Positions 36,401-44,341 of a DNA stretch of 64,000 bases are shown here, in pieces. The stretch's first letter is position 1; every line of letters begins with the position of its first letter. The position numbers and the translations under genes are program-made. This stretch comes from Agarivorans gilvus. Its GTDB lineage: Bacteria > Pseudomonadota > Gammaproteobacteria > Enterobacterales > Celerinatantimonadaceae. The notes under the pieces were generated by a model. It made no database searches and was not told the origin of the DNA. It saw nothing but the letters and a program-made list of their open reading frames with translations. The stretch lies in contig NZ_CP013021.1 of assembly GCF_001420915.1 (NCBI RefSeq), positions 630,001 through 694,000 of the forward strand, written 5' to 3'.

Positions 36401-37030
36401 ATGGCTTATCAAATTATTCCGGTTACCCCCTTTCAACAAAACTGTAGCTTAATATGGTGTGAAGACACCAAACAAGCGGCGATTGTTGATCCCGGCGGCG
36501 ATCCTCAGCTTATTCAATCGGCCGTTACTAACGCCGGTGTAGAAGTGAGCAAAATCTTGCTTACTCATGGACATTTAGATCATGTAGGTGCGGCGAGTAT
36601 CTTAAAAGAACGTTATCAAGTGCCAATTCTTGGCCCACATAAAGATGATGAGTTTTGGCTAAGCAAAATGGCCATGCAATGCCAAATGTTTGGCTTTCCT
36701 GAAGTAGCCAGCTTTGCGCCAGACCAATGGTTAGAACACGGAGAGCTCATCGACTTAGGCAGTCTACAATTAGAAGTTCGCCACTGCCCCGGCCACACTC
36801 CTGGCCACGTAGTATTTATTGATCATCAACATCAGCTGGCAATTGTGGGAGACGTACTATTTAAGGGCTCGATTGGCCGTACCGATTTTCCCAAAGGGGA
36901 TCACCCTACGTTGATTAATGCCATAAAAACCCAGCTATATACCTTAGAAGATAGCTATCGTTTTTTACCTGGGCATGGCGCCATGTCTAGCATTGGTCAT
37001 GAGAAGCAATTTAACGGCTTTACTCGCTAA
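36401..37030 (+). CDS. MBL-fold hydrolase, YcbL/glyoxalase II-like
   Basis: A metallo-beta-lactamase-fold hydrolase of 209 residues. The motif THGHLDHVG binds the two metals, and further ligands are in HCPGHTPGHVVF, VGDVLFKGSIGRTD and LPGHGAMS. It lacks the long C-terminal domain of GloB, fitting the YcbL (type II glyoxalase) subgroup. The substrate is likely a thioester such as lactoylglutathione, by inference from the family. Confidence 0.9.
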   Translation: MAYQIIPVTPFQQNCSLIWCEDTKQAAIVDPGGDPQLIQSAVTNAGVEVSKILLTHGHLDHVGAASILKERYQVPILGPHKDDEFWLSKMAMQCQMFGFPEVASFAPDQWLEHGELIDLGSLQLEVRHCPGHTPGHVVFIDHQHQLAIVGDVLFKGSIGRTDFPKGDHPTLINAIKTQLYTLEDSYRFLPGHGAMSSIGHEKQFNGFTR

Positions 37031-37090
37031 AACTCACTTAGGGCGTCAGCTTAGCGCCCTTTGCTTTGCTAAAGTTCAGCCCTAAACGCA

Positions 37091-37120
37091 AAAAACCAGT
37101 AGCCTAAACTACTGGTTTTT
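37091..37120. terminator. Bidirectional terminator between MBL gene and tRNA-Leu
   Basis: A 12-bp stem AAAAACCAGTAG/CTACTGGTTTTT with a 6-nt loop, followed by T on the plus strand and by T (A on plus) on the minus. It serves the MBL gene (plus) and the tRNA-Leu gene (minus), which converge here. Confidence 0.88.
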
Positions 37121-37126
37121 TTAATT

Positions 37127-37213
37127 TGGTGCCCGGGGCCGGACTTGAACCGGCACGTCCTTTCAGACGAGGGATTTTAAATCCCTTGTGTCTACCAATT
37201 TCACCACCCGGGC
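37127..37213 (-). tRNA. tRNA-Leu (UAA), copy 3
   Basis: An 87-nt class II tRNA with CCA encoded; the anticodon loop TTTAAAA gives anticodon TAA. It is identical to the two copies near 40 kb but separated from them by the PAS and chemoreceptor genes. It has its own promoter at 37252-37279. Confidence 0.97.
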
Positions 37214-37251
37214 AAATTTTAGTCCTAGGCTTTCGCCTTGGAACGACGCTT

Positions 37252-37279
37252 ACTTTAATGAATTTGACGATCAGATCAA
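37252..37279 (-). promoter_or_regulatory. Promoter of tRNA-Leu copy 3
   Basis: On the minus strand TTGATC (37274-37279), a 16-bp spacer and TAAAGT (37252-37257). Geometry and -10 match the promoter of tRNA-Leu copy 2. A leader hairpin with a GAAA loop (CCAAGGC/GCCTAGG, one mismatch) lies between promoter and gene. Confidence 0.6.
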
Positions 37280-37384
37280 CTAAAAACTAGCATTTAGCGA
37301 TCAACTGCCCAATAAAACAACCAGTCAGTATATTTTATCAACAAATTGCCGACGATTTATTCCATCGCCAATCTAAACAGCGTC

Positions 37385-38863
37385 TTAGCCGTGCCGATGT
37401 TTTTCTGAGATCATCTTGGAAATACTTTCTATTACCTGATGACTGGCGCTTTCGGCTGTTTCCAAGGTTTTCACTATCGACTCAAGAACTTGGTCATCCT
37501 CTAGCCAGTTCTGTGATACTAATTCCATGGCTTCTTGAACAGAGTGATGAACAATTTTGTGGTGGGCTTCCAAATGACGATATGAAGACAAATGGCTGAA
37601 CTCTGAAAATCCTTGTCCCTGATAATACCACTCACCCAACCGGCATTGAGTGTGGTCTACTTCAACGGCTTTGGCTTCTTCCCCTTGGCCATTATTCTCT
37701 AAGGCGATGTAACCATTCTGCATATAAATAATGTGATCCAGTTTCACCAGCGAGGCAAAAGAGGCGTCTTTAGCTTGGTTTACTAGGGTGATGGTTTGAT
37801 TAGAAGAATCGGCTACTTGGGCAAAATTAACATGGAAGTTTTCTACTGTCTCACTCACCTGCTGAGTTTGTTGCTCGACTTCTAAGGTATGAGCCACCAT
37901 CTCTTGAATTTGGCTGGTTAATGACTCTACCACACCACTAATTTCTGCTGTAGATTTACGGGTACGGTCTGCCAATAACCTTACTTCATCCGCTACTACA
38001 GCAAAGCCACGACCCACATCACCGGCTCTAGCGGCTTCGATGGCGGCATTAAGCGCCAATAGGTTAGTCTGCTCAGCAATGTCGGTAATCATGCTTACAG
38101 TTTCAGAAATACGCGTACTGTCACTGCCAAGTTTATTTGCCCGATTTCCCATTTGTGACATACGTGTATTCATATTGTCTAAAGCCGCGTTTAAATCATG
38201 CACTAAGCTTCGACTCTGTTCTGCCCCATCTCGGTTCTGACTAGCGATGTTAATCACATCGTCCATTTGCGCCGCCAGTGTGACCAGCTCTTGTTGGTTG
38301 TTTTTCAAATTAATTAAAAGATTACTGGTATTGGTTTTATGTAAAGCACTGCGTAAACGATTCTGGCGGTCAAACACATGAGCATCCTGCATTGATTGCA
38401 CCGCAACATTGATGTTTTTCATGGTTTCAGCAAACTCTCCCGGCAAGCCATCATGTAGGCCATTTCGATGAAACTGATGATCAGCGGTTCGCTGAAAGGT
38501 ATTAGACAACTCTTTAAAATTAGTCTCAACAATGTCTAACAAATCATTCAAGGCCCAAGCAACATGTCCCACTTCCCCCATGCCTTTAGTATTAGTAATA
38601 CGAACATGGATATTACCCTTAGTGGCCTCGTTAATAGCGAAACGAATTTTATCTAAGACCCTGATAGGATGCCGATGGTCTTGGTAGGCATACAACGCAA
38701 ACAGCACAGCCAAAACCGGCGTAATCGTGTCTACATAGTTGAACCCATTGAGATAAATATTGTATGCCGATAAGCCAATTGTCATTCCAACAAAGACTAT
38801 ACACAACACAATAAACTTGTGTTTAAGCAACAAAACATTCCTACTTACTTGGCTGGTTCGCAT
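37385..38863 (-). CDS. Methyl-accepting chemotaxis protein with C-terminal CZB domain
   Basis: A 492-residue chemoreceptor. Two membrane helices (about 16-35 and 44-62) are joined by a very short loop, so there is no periplasmic sensor. A HAMP-like segment (about 65-115) and a signalling domain follow, with the receptor tip ITDIAEQTNLLALNAAIEAARAGDVGRGFAVVADEVR. The C-terminal zinc-binding CZB domain has DHTQCRLGEWYYQG and HLEAHHKIVHH. Sensory input probably comes from the separate PAS protein encoded 11 nt upstream, an arrangement like a split Aer. No pentapeptide CheR tether is visible. Confidence 0.93.
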   Translation of the reverse strand: MRTSQVSRNVLLLKHKFIVLCIVFVGMTIGLSAYNIYLNGFNYVDTITPVLAVLFALYAYQDHRHPIRVLDKIRFAINEATKGNIHVRITNTKGMGEVGHVAWALNDLLDIVETNFKELSNTFQRTADHQFHRNGLHDGLPGEFAETMKNINVAVQSMQDAHVFDRQNRLRSALHKTNTSNLLINLKNNQQELVTLAAQMDDVINIASQNRDGAEQSRSLVHDLNAALDNMNTRMSQMGNRANKLGSDSTRISETVSMITDIAEQTNLLALNAAIEAARAGDVGRGFAVVADEVRLLADRTRKSTAEISGVVESLTSQIQEMVAHTLEVEQQTQQVSETVENFHVNFAQVADSSNQTITLVNQAKDASFASLVKLDHIIYMQNGYIALENNGQGEEAKAVEVDHTQCRLGEWYYQGQGFSEFSHLSSYRHLEAHHKIVHHSVQEAMELVSQNWLEDDQVLESIVKTLETAESASHQVIESISKMISEKHRHG

Positions 38864-38874
38864 AACGCTTCCTC

Positions 38875-39399
38875 TTAACGATGCTGTTTATACAAGCTCA
38901 GAACAAATTCTTCATAACTTTGTTGATGCTCATTTAAAATAGTGTCCATCAGCCAATTCCAAGAGAACTCTGAGGCTTGGCTCCTATCGACAGTTTTTTC
39001 TTGTTCGAGCATCTGAAGATATATTTTTTCGATATTTGCGATAGCTTGTTTAGGTGGAGAGCGGCGTACCGAGTAGTAGCCGGTAATTTTGCCGTTAACA
39101 ACATCGGGCGTAACATTAGCAAAAACCCAATAGTAGTCCTTATCATAGGTATAGTTCTTGATGAAACCAAAAAACTCTCTGCCCGACTTTAGAGTGCTCC
39201 ACAGTCCATAAAACACGCCTCTGGGCATTGATGGGTGACGAATAATGTTGTGATTTTGTCCCAACAGATCAAGTTCAGAGTAATTAGCTACACGCATAAA
39301 AGTTCGATTGGCATAGGTTAACTTTCCCTGCAAATCTGTCTTACTAATGATCAACTCGCTTGTTTTAAACGTTATTTCCTTTTCAGCGCCAACTGACAT
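38875..39399 (-). CDS. Aer-type PAS-domain protein
   Basis: A soluble PAS protein of about 174 residues. The core (about 10-125) has TDLQGKLTYANRTFMRVANYSELDLLGQNHNIIRHPSMPRGVF, the signature of Aer PAS domains that bind FAD (N-IRHP-MP), then YWVFANVTPDVVNGKITGYYSVRR. A helical tail of about 50 residues follows. In E. coli Aer, PAS, membrane anchor and signalling domain are one chain; here the chemoreceptor part is the next gene. The ATG at 39399 has AGGGAAG upstream. FAD binding is inferred from the motif. Confidence 0.88.
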   Translation of the reverse strand: MSVGAEKEITFKTSELIISKTDLQGKLTYANRTFMRVANYSELDLLGQNHNIIRHPSMPRGVFYGLWSTLKSGREFFGFIKNYTYDKDYYWVFANVTPDVVNGKITGYYSVRRSPPKQAIANIEKIYLQMLEQEKTVDRSQASEFSWNWLMDTILNEHQQSYEEFVLSLYKQHR

Positions 39400-39402
39400 C
39401 AC

Positions 39403-39745
39403 TTCCCTAGCCCCAATTTGATGATATCGACTATATAAATATATGTGTTAATCAATAACCCGCAACAGTTGTAAACACTTTGTTACAAAAGTTCTGAGTT
39501 AATCACGCCATGTTCAATCGCTTAAGCGATGAGAAAGCCAAGCTATAGACTGGGTGTAAGGCTGTACTGCGCAGTTCAAACCCAGCTGCGGCTAGAAACG
39601 GTCTTGCCGCAAATTACAAAGACCGAGAGCTTGGTAACAAGTGCTTGAAAGTTAGGGACTAAGTTAGATTTAATGAATGAAGCTAAAGCTTTGATTCAAG
39701 AGTGAAAGGGAATGAACAAAGAAGTGCAAGAAAGAAGTGTAAGTA
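39403..39745. other. Intergenic region between the PAS gene and tRNA-Cys
   Basis: About 340 bp with no gene. It contains a sigma-28-like element (39424-39450) and a 14-bp palindrome ATCGCTTAAGCGAT near 39518. I found no terminator for the tRNA transcript, so the tRNAs may read through into the PAS gene. Confidence 0.5.
39424..39450 (-). promoter_or_regulatory. Candidate sigma-28 (flagellar) promoter of the PAS-chemoreceptor pair
   Basis: Minus strand TAAC, 15 bp, GTCGATAT, compared with the FliA consensus TAAA-N15-GCCGATAA (three of four and six of eight bases). It ends 24 bp before the PAS ATG. Chemoreceptor genes commonly use sigma-28, which makes this reasonable but unproven. Confidence 0.4.
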
Positions 39746-39819
39746 TGGAGGCGGGTCCCGGAGTCGAACCGAGGTCCACGGATTTGCAATCCGCTGCATA
39801 GCCACTCTGCCAACCCGCC
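39746..39819 (-). tRNA. tRNA-Cys (GCA), copy 2
   Basis: A 74-nt tRNA on the minus strand with CCA; anticodon loop ATTGCAAAT gives GCA. Identical to copy 1 at 40562-40635. It follows tRNA-Gly copy 2 by 15 nt. Confidence 0.97.
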
Positions 39820-39834
39820 ATACTTATTTTAACT

Positions 39835-39910
39835 TGGAGCGGCACACCGGGTTCGAACCGGTGACCTCAACCTTGGCAAGGTTGCGCTCTACCAACTGAG
39901 CTAGTGCCGC
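39835..39910 (-). tRNA. tRNA-Gly (GCC), copy 2
   Basis: A 76-nt tRNA on the minus strand with CCA; anticodon loop TTGCCAA gives GCC. Two 83-bp repeat units carrying its 5' half lie directly upstream of it (39911-40076). Identical to copy 1. Confidence 0.97.
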
Positions 39911-40076
39911 TTAAATCTTTATCACTATTTAGTGTGTATTCGCTTTACCCGAAGGTTGCGCTACTCTTTATATCCACACTGAGCTAGTGCCGCTTAAATC
40001 TTTATCACTATTTAGTGTGCGTCCGCTTCACCCAAAGGTTGCGCTACTCTTTATATCCACACTGAGCTAGTGTCGC
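39911..40076 (-). repeat. Two tandem 83-bp tRNA-Gly-derived units (pair A)
   Basis: Units 39911-39993 and 39994-40076. On the minus strand each starts with the 5' end of tRNA-Gly, GCGGCACTAGCTCAGT (the second unit has one change). A longer D-loop-like stretch follows, then GCGCAACCTT from the anticodon stem; the tRNA 3' half is missing. A short ACC/GGT stem capped by TTCG (first) or TTTG (second) replaces the anticodon arm, then comes the dyad CACTAAATAGTG. They lie in the leader between tRNA-Leu copy 2 and tRNA-Gly copy 2. Confidence 0.9.
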
Positions 40077-40117
40077 TTAAATCCTTATCTCACACTAAGT
40101 AGTGTTAACTTGAGCGT

Positions 40118-40204
40118 TGGTGCCCGGGGCCGGACTTGAACCGGCACGTCCTTTCAGACGAGGGATTTTAAATCCCTTGTGTCTACCAATTTCACCACCC
40201 GGGC
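40118..40204 (-). tRNA. tRNA-Leu (UAA), copy 2
   Basis: An 87-nt class II tRNA on the minus strand with anticodon TAA and CCA, identical to copies 1 and 3. It is the first gene after the promoter at 40252-40279 and precedes repeat pair A and the second Gly-Cys set. Confidence 0.97.
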
Positions 40205-40251
40205 GACACTCAATGTTTCCTTTGGGCGACAGCCCCCTGAAAACGAGTGGT

Positions 40252-40279
40252 ACTTTAACGTATTACAGAAATGAGTCAA
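40252..40279 (-). promoter_or_regulatory. Promoter of tRNA-Leu copy 2
   Basis: Minus strand TTGACT (40274-40279), a 16-bp spacer and TAAAGT (40252-40257), about 48 bp upstream of the mature tRNA. Same spacing and -10 as the copy 3 promoter. It would also drive repeat pair A, tRNA-Gly and tRNA-Cys copy 2. Confidence 0.6.
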
Positions 40280-40454
40280 TTGATTTTTTAGCGCTTTTGA
40301 TTCAAGTGCTTAAAAAGCGATCTAGAGATGAAAATATGTCTAATAAATCAACTATAACTACGGCTAGACGTGAATAAGCAGAAATAATTAATTAGCAGAA
40401 ACAGCAATAAGCTTGGTGTAAAGAATTGAATAATGAGAGTACTTACAGAAGAGT

Positions 40455-40541
40455 TGGTGCCCGGGGCCGGACTTGAACCGGCACGTCCTTTCAGACGAGG
40501 GATTTTAAATCCCTTGTGTCTACCAATTTCACCACCCGGGC
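40455..40541 (-). tRNA. tRNA-Leu (UAA), copy 1
   Basis: An 87-nt class II tRNA, anticodon TAA with CCA. It is the third gene of the Gly-Cys-Leu set that follows pgsA, the same order as glyW-cysT-leuZ after pgsA in E. coli. No hairpin terminator was seen in the 250 bp that follow. Confidence 0.97.
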
Positions 40542-40561
40542 GACACGTTTTTAACTAAGTA

Positions 40562-40635
40562 TGGAGGCGGGTCCCGGAGTCGAACCGAGGTCCACGGATT
40601 TGCAATCCGCTGCATAGCCACTCTGCCAACCCGCC
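40562..40635 (-). tRNA. tRNA-Cys (GCA), copy 1
   Basis: A 74-nt minus-strand tRNA with anticodon GCA and encoded CCA, between tRNA-Gly copy 1 (16-nt spacer) and tRNA-Leu copy 1 (20-nt spacer). Confidence 0.97.
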
Positions 40636-40651
40636 ATACTTATTTTTAACT

Positions 40652-40727
40652 TGGAGCGGCACACCGGGTTCGAACCGGTGACCTCAACCTTGGCAAGGTT
40701 GCGCTCTACCAACTGAGCTAGTGCCGC
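40652..40727 (-). tRNA. tRNA-Gly (GCC), copy 1
   Basis: A 76-nt minus-strand tRNA with anticodon GCC and encoded CCA. First complete tRNA after the promoter at 40942-40969; two truncated 83-bp copies of its 5' half precede it. Confidence 0.97.
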
Positions 40728-40893
40728 TTAAATTTATATCACTATTTAGTGTGCGTCCGCTTTACCCAAAGGTTGCGCTACTCTTTATATCCACACTGAG
40801 CTAGTGCCGCTTAAATTTATATCACTATTTAGTGTGTGTTCGCTTTACCCGAAGGTTGCGCTACTCTTTATACCCACACTGAGCTAGTGCTGC
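40728..40893 (-). repeat. Two tandem 83-bp tRNA-Gly-derived units (pair B)
   Basis: Units 40728-40810 and 40811-40893 have the same design as pair A. They begin with the tRNA-Gly 5' sequence (the outer unit has changes in its first bases), keep GCTC/GAGT as a D-stem with a G-U pair, and carry a TTTG or TTCG-capped hairpin and the CACTAAATAGTG dyad. They form the transcribed leader of the first Gly-Cys-Leu set. TTCG and TTTG loop versions alternate in both pairs. Confidence 0.9.
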
Positions 40894-40941
40894 TCAATTA
40901 TTTACATTGACAGCGAACCGACGCTGCTGAATGTGCTGAGC

Positions 40942-40969
40942 ATTTTAGCGAGCTAAATGCCTACGTCAA
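40942..40969 (-). promoter_or_regulatory. Promoter of the first Gly-Cys-Leu tRNA set
   Basis: Minus strand TTGACG (40964-40969), a 16-bp spacer and TAAAAT (40942-40947). It stands between the pgsA end and repeat pair B, so the primary transcript would start with the 83-bp units. One to two mismatches to consensus. Confidence 0.7.
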
Positions 40970-41024
40970 CTGTCTTTTACCAAGTTTATTACCGTTCGCC
41001 TGATTTTTAGCCGAAAGCCTCTAT

Positions 41025-41576
41025 TTATTTATCATTTTTAATTAATTCTGGCCACGCCAAGATTAAATAACTCACCATCGACCACAAAGTTAATGCCGCT
41101 GCTACGTAAAACATGACAAAACTAAAATCGGTTAAAACACTAGAGACTTGCGCGGTTAAACCGATAATGGCGATCATCTGCGCAGCCGTCTTATATTTAC
41201 CTAACCAAGACACCGCCACGCTAGAGCGCTTACCCAGTTCTGCCATCCATTCCCGAAGCGCCGAAATGATAATTTCTCGAGAGATCATAATCACTGCAGG
41301 GATGGTTATCCAAAAAGACTGATAATGCTCGACTAACACCACTAAGGCTGCCACCACCATCGCTTTATCCGCTACCGGGTCTAAGAAAGCCCCAAAAGGT
41401 GTAGTTTGCTTAAGTCGACGCGCCAGATAACCATCGAGATAATCAGTAGCCGCAGCCAAAGCAAAAATAAATGCGGCGCTTGGCATACCCCAGTCAACAG
41501 GCAAGTAAAAAGCAATCAAGAAAAACGGTATTAATACAATTCTGAACGCGGTTAGTATATTGGGAATATTTGTCAT
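41025..41576 (-). CDS. pgsA: Phosphatidylglycerophosphate synthase PgsA
   Basis: Transfers the phosphatidyl group of CDP-diacylglycerol to glycerol-3-phosphate, the committed step to phosphatidylglycerol, in the inner membrane. The CDP-alcohol phosphatidyltransferase motif is complete: DYLDGYLARRLKQTTPFGAFLDPVADKAM (DGxxAR...G...D...D). Several membrane helices follow. I place the start at ATG 41576 (MTNIPNILTAFR), matching E. coli; the in-frame TTG at 41597 is unlikely. About 183 residues. It lies downstream of uvrC as in E. coli. Confidence 0.96.
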   Translation of the reverse strand: MTNIPNILTAFRIVLIPFFLIAFYLPVDWGMPSAAFIFALAAATDYLDGYLARRLKQTTPFGAFLDPVADKAMVVAALVVLVEHYQSFWITIPAVIMISREIIISALREWMAELGKRSSVAVSWLGKYKTAAQMIAIIGLTAQVSSVLTDFSFVMFYVAAALTLWSMVSYLILAWPELIKNDK

Positions 41577-41622
41577 TATTTTTCTTTTATAAAGCAATTG
41601 TCGCTATGTTGCCTAATCTTAA

Positions 41623-43451
41623 CTAGTGATGCAACGAATCAAAAATTTTTTGCGCTAATGAGGGGCTAATTCCAGGGACTTTTTTTATTTCATCAACGCT
41701 AGCGCTCTTAAGTTGCTGCATTCCCCCAGGTGAGTCAACAGCGCCTGACGCCTCTTGGCCCCTACTCCGTCTATATCTTCCAGTACGCTGGTTTTTCGCG
41801 CCTTATCCCGACGATTTCGATGCCCTGTAATAGCAAAGCGATGGCTTTCGTCTCGAATGTGCTGAATTAAATGTAAAGCAGCTGAATCAGATGGTAAATG
41901 CAGCTCTCGCATTTCTTTACCAATAAGTAGTGTTTCTAAGCCGGGTTTACGAGTGACCCCTTTCGCAACCCCCACTAACAGCGGCATGGGACTTAATTCC
42001 AGAGGTTCTATACTAGCAAAAGCGGCGCTTAGCTGACCTTTACCACCATCGATAAACAGCACATCGGGGATCTTTTCGGCGAGTTGTACTTTTTGATAAC
42101 GGCGAGTTAAGGCTTGTGCCATGGCCGCGTAGTCATCGCCCCCTGTAATACCGTCGATATTAAAGCGCCGATATTCACTTTTATTAGGACCACTGCGATC
42201 AAAGACAACACAAGAAGCGACTGTTCGCTCCCCCTGAGTATGACTGATATCGAAGCATTCCATACGTTTTATCGGCCGCTCGGGCTTAAGTAAGGCCTCT
42301 AGTTCAGACACCCTATGGTGAATTGTCGCTTCTTGGTTCAGTTTGCTCAATAAAGCATTCTCAGCGTTGGTATTAGCCAGTGCAACAAAACGACTTTTCT
42401 CTCCCCGCTTTGGAATATGCAGCTTCACTTTGCTGGCCAACTCGCTTTCAATAGCGGCTTCTATCGCTTCCCAATCGGCTGTTACGTCGGGAAGCAATAC
42501 CTCACTAGGTTGATTACCTTTTCGTTGCTCAGATAAATAATACTGCATCACGAAGCTGCGCAATATTTCCGCCGCATCAACTTGCTTAGGCACCTTGGGA
42601 AAATAAGAACGGCTACCCAACACTTGACCGTCTCGAATCAACAACAAATGAATCACCGCAATACCATTACGAAAAGCGAATCCCAGTACATCGCTGTGCG
42701 CGGTATTGCCGCTAACAAACTGCTGTTCTTGAACTTTACGCAAGGCTTGGATCTGGTCGCGAAATCCTGCAGCGGCTTCAAAGTTTAAAGCCTCACTGGC
42801 CGCAGACATTTTTTCAACCAACTGATTGATCACCTGCTGACTTTTGCCTTTTAAAAACAAAGTCGCTAATTCGACTTGTTGCGCGTATTCCTCATCACTC
42901 ACCAAGTTGACACAAGGACCGGAGCAGCGCTTCAATTGGTATTGTAAACAGGGGCGCTGGCGGTTGGCATATTCGCTATCACTACATTGGCGAATAGGAA
43001 ACAACTTTTGCATTAAATGCAGGCTTTCACGTACCGCATTACCATTCGGGTAAGGACCGAAATAGTCACCTTTATTGCGCTTAGCCCCACGATGCATGGA
43101 AATACGCGGATGCTTATGCTTGCTAATTAAAATATAAGGGTAAGATTTGTCATCCCTTAACAGTACGTTATATTTAGGCAGGTATTTCTTGATCAAATTA
43201 TGTTCAAGAATTAATGCTTCAGTTTCGCTATGTGTAACGGTCACTTCAACATTGGCAATATTAGCCACTAAAGCGCGGGTTTTAGTACTATCGACATTCT
43301 TGCGGAAATAGCTACTAAGCCGTTTCTTTAGAGATTTAGCTTTACCTACATAAATCACTTCTTTAGCGGCGTTATACATCATATAAACACCGCTAGCTTC
43401 AGTGACTTGGCTTAGAAAGGCCTTACTATCGAATGGGGCGTGCTGCTGCAA
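41623..43451 (-). CDS. uvrC: Excinuclease ABC subunit C, frameshifted near the C-terminus as sequenced
   Basis: The dual-incision nuclease of nucleotide excision repair. A GIY-YIG domain (GVYMMYNAAKEVIYVGKAKSLKKRL) is followed by the Cys cluster CLQYQLKRCSGPC, a UVR motif and the RNase H-like domain (MECFDISHTQGE, VLFIDGGKGQL). A helix-hairpin-helix starts at DIDGVGAKRRQALL. At a run of five G (41723-41727 on plus as C) the frame shifts to a premature stop at 41685. With one more G it reads LGGMQQLKSASVDEIKKVPG and ends DSLHH at 41623, giving about 609 residues, close to E. coli (610). Most likely a base-calling error. Confidence 0.92.
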
Positions 43452-43453
43452 AA

Positions 43454-44098
43454 TTACAACTTGTCGCTATCGATCATTCCGTGGCGTATGGCTAAGTGAG
43501 TTAGTTCTACGTCACCGCTAATACCTAGCTTACTGAAAAGGCGGTAGCGATATGAATTGACCGTTTTCGGGCTAAGATTTAATTGCTCGGAAATATCCGT
43601 CACCTTCTCGCCTTTGGTAATCATCAACATGATCTGTAATTCACGCTCAGAAAGGCTTTGGAAAGGATTATCCTCAGCAGGACTAAACTGACTCAGAGCC
43701 ATCTGTTGGGCGATTTCCGGAGACAAATAGCGCTGCCCTACGTTTACGGCACGGATGGCCTGTAGCATTTCATCTGGGCCAGCACTCTTGGTCAAATAAC
43801 CGCATGCTCCTGCCTGCATGACTTTAGTTGGAAATGGATTCTCACTGTGAATGGTTAAAACAATAATTTTTGCATCTGGATCATAACGCAAGATTTTGCG
43901 GGTGGCTTCCAAACCGCCAATGCCCGGCATGTTCATATCCATTAGGATAACGTTGGCTTGATTATTTCTACACCACTGAACGGCTTTTTCCCCGCTTTCA
44001 GCTTCGCCAACAACTTTAAATCCTCGAACGTCTTCTAAAATGCGACGGATCCCTGTACGCACTAGCTCATGATCGTCAACCAGAAATACGTTTATCAA
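43454..44098 (-). CDS. uvrY: Response regulator UvrY (GacA family)
   Basis: LuxR/FixJ-type response regulator, partner of BarA in E. coli, activating CsrB-type small RNAs. The receiver (1-120) has the acidic pair DD8-9, phosphoacceptor Asp54 (LMDMNMPG) and a Lys in YLTKSAGP. The C-terminal HTH has LSERELQIMLMITKGEKVTDISEQLNLSPKTVNSYRYRLF. The 214 residues match GacA length. Two nucleotides separate it from uvrC, as in the E. coli uvrY-uvrC operon. Confidence 0.96.
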   Translation of the reverse strand: MINVFLVDDHELVRTGIRRILEDVRGFKVVGEAESGEKAVQWCRNNQANVILMDMNMPGIGGLEATRKILRYDPDAKIIVLTIHSENPFPTKVMQAGACGYLTKSAGPDEMLQAIRAVNVGQRYLSPEIAQQMALSQFSPAEDNPFQSLSERELQIMLMITKGEKVTDISEQLNLSPKTVNSYRYRLFSKLGISGDVELTHLAIRHGMIDSDKL

Positions 44099-44302
44099 GC
44101 GTTTTCTCCGCTGTTATTAAAACATCAATCTGCGAATAAGGCAGCTAGCAAGACCATATAGATCTACGCTGCCAACGTTATATCCCATCAAGGTAATAAT
44201 TTAAAGGCTTAAGCGGTATAAGTTTAGATTTGCGCGAAAGATTCTTGATCGATCGACCAAGAAACTAGCAATTCGCTAGAAAATAAAGGAGATGAGAAAC
44301 AA

Positions 44303-44331
44303 AAAACGCCAACCATTTTGGTTAGCGTTTT
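44303..44331 (-). terminator. Terminator after tRNA-Ser
   Basis: A stem ACGCCAACCA/TGGTTAGCGT (one mismatch) with a short loop and a T/A run on both sides, a few bases past the tRNA-Ser 3' end on the minus strand. Confidence 0.75.
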
Positions 44332-44341
44332 TTGTATTATA

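Noticed and set aside
39702..40377. Frames with GFEPVTSTLARLRSTN and GAGLEPARPFRRGILNP
   Set aside because: Both are translations through tRNA genes on the opposite strand and match the common spurious proteins of that kind.
39911..40893. Possible CRISPR array because of spaced repeats
   Set aside because: Units are 83 bp without variable spacers of constant length and are derived from tRNA-Gly; no cas genes.
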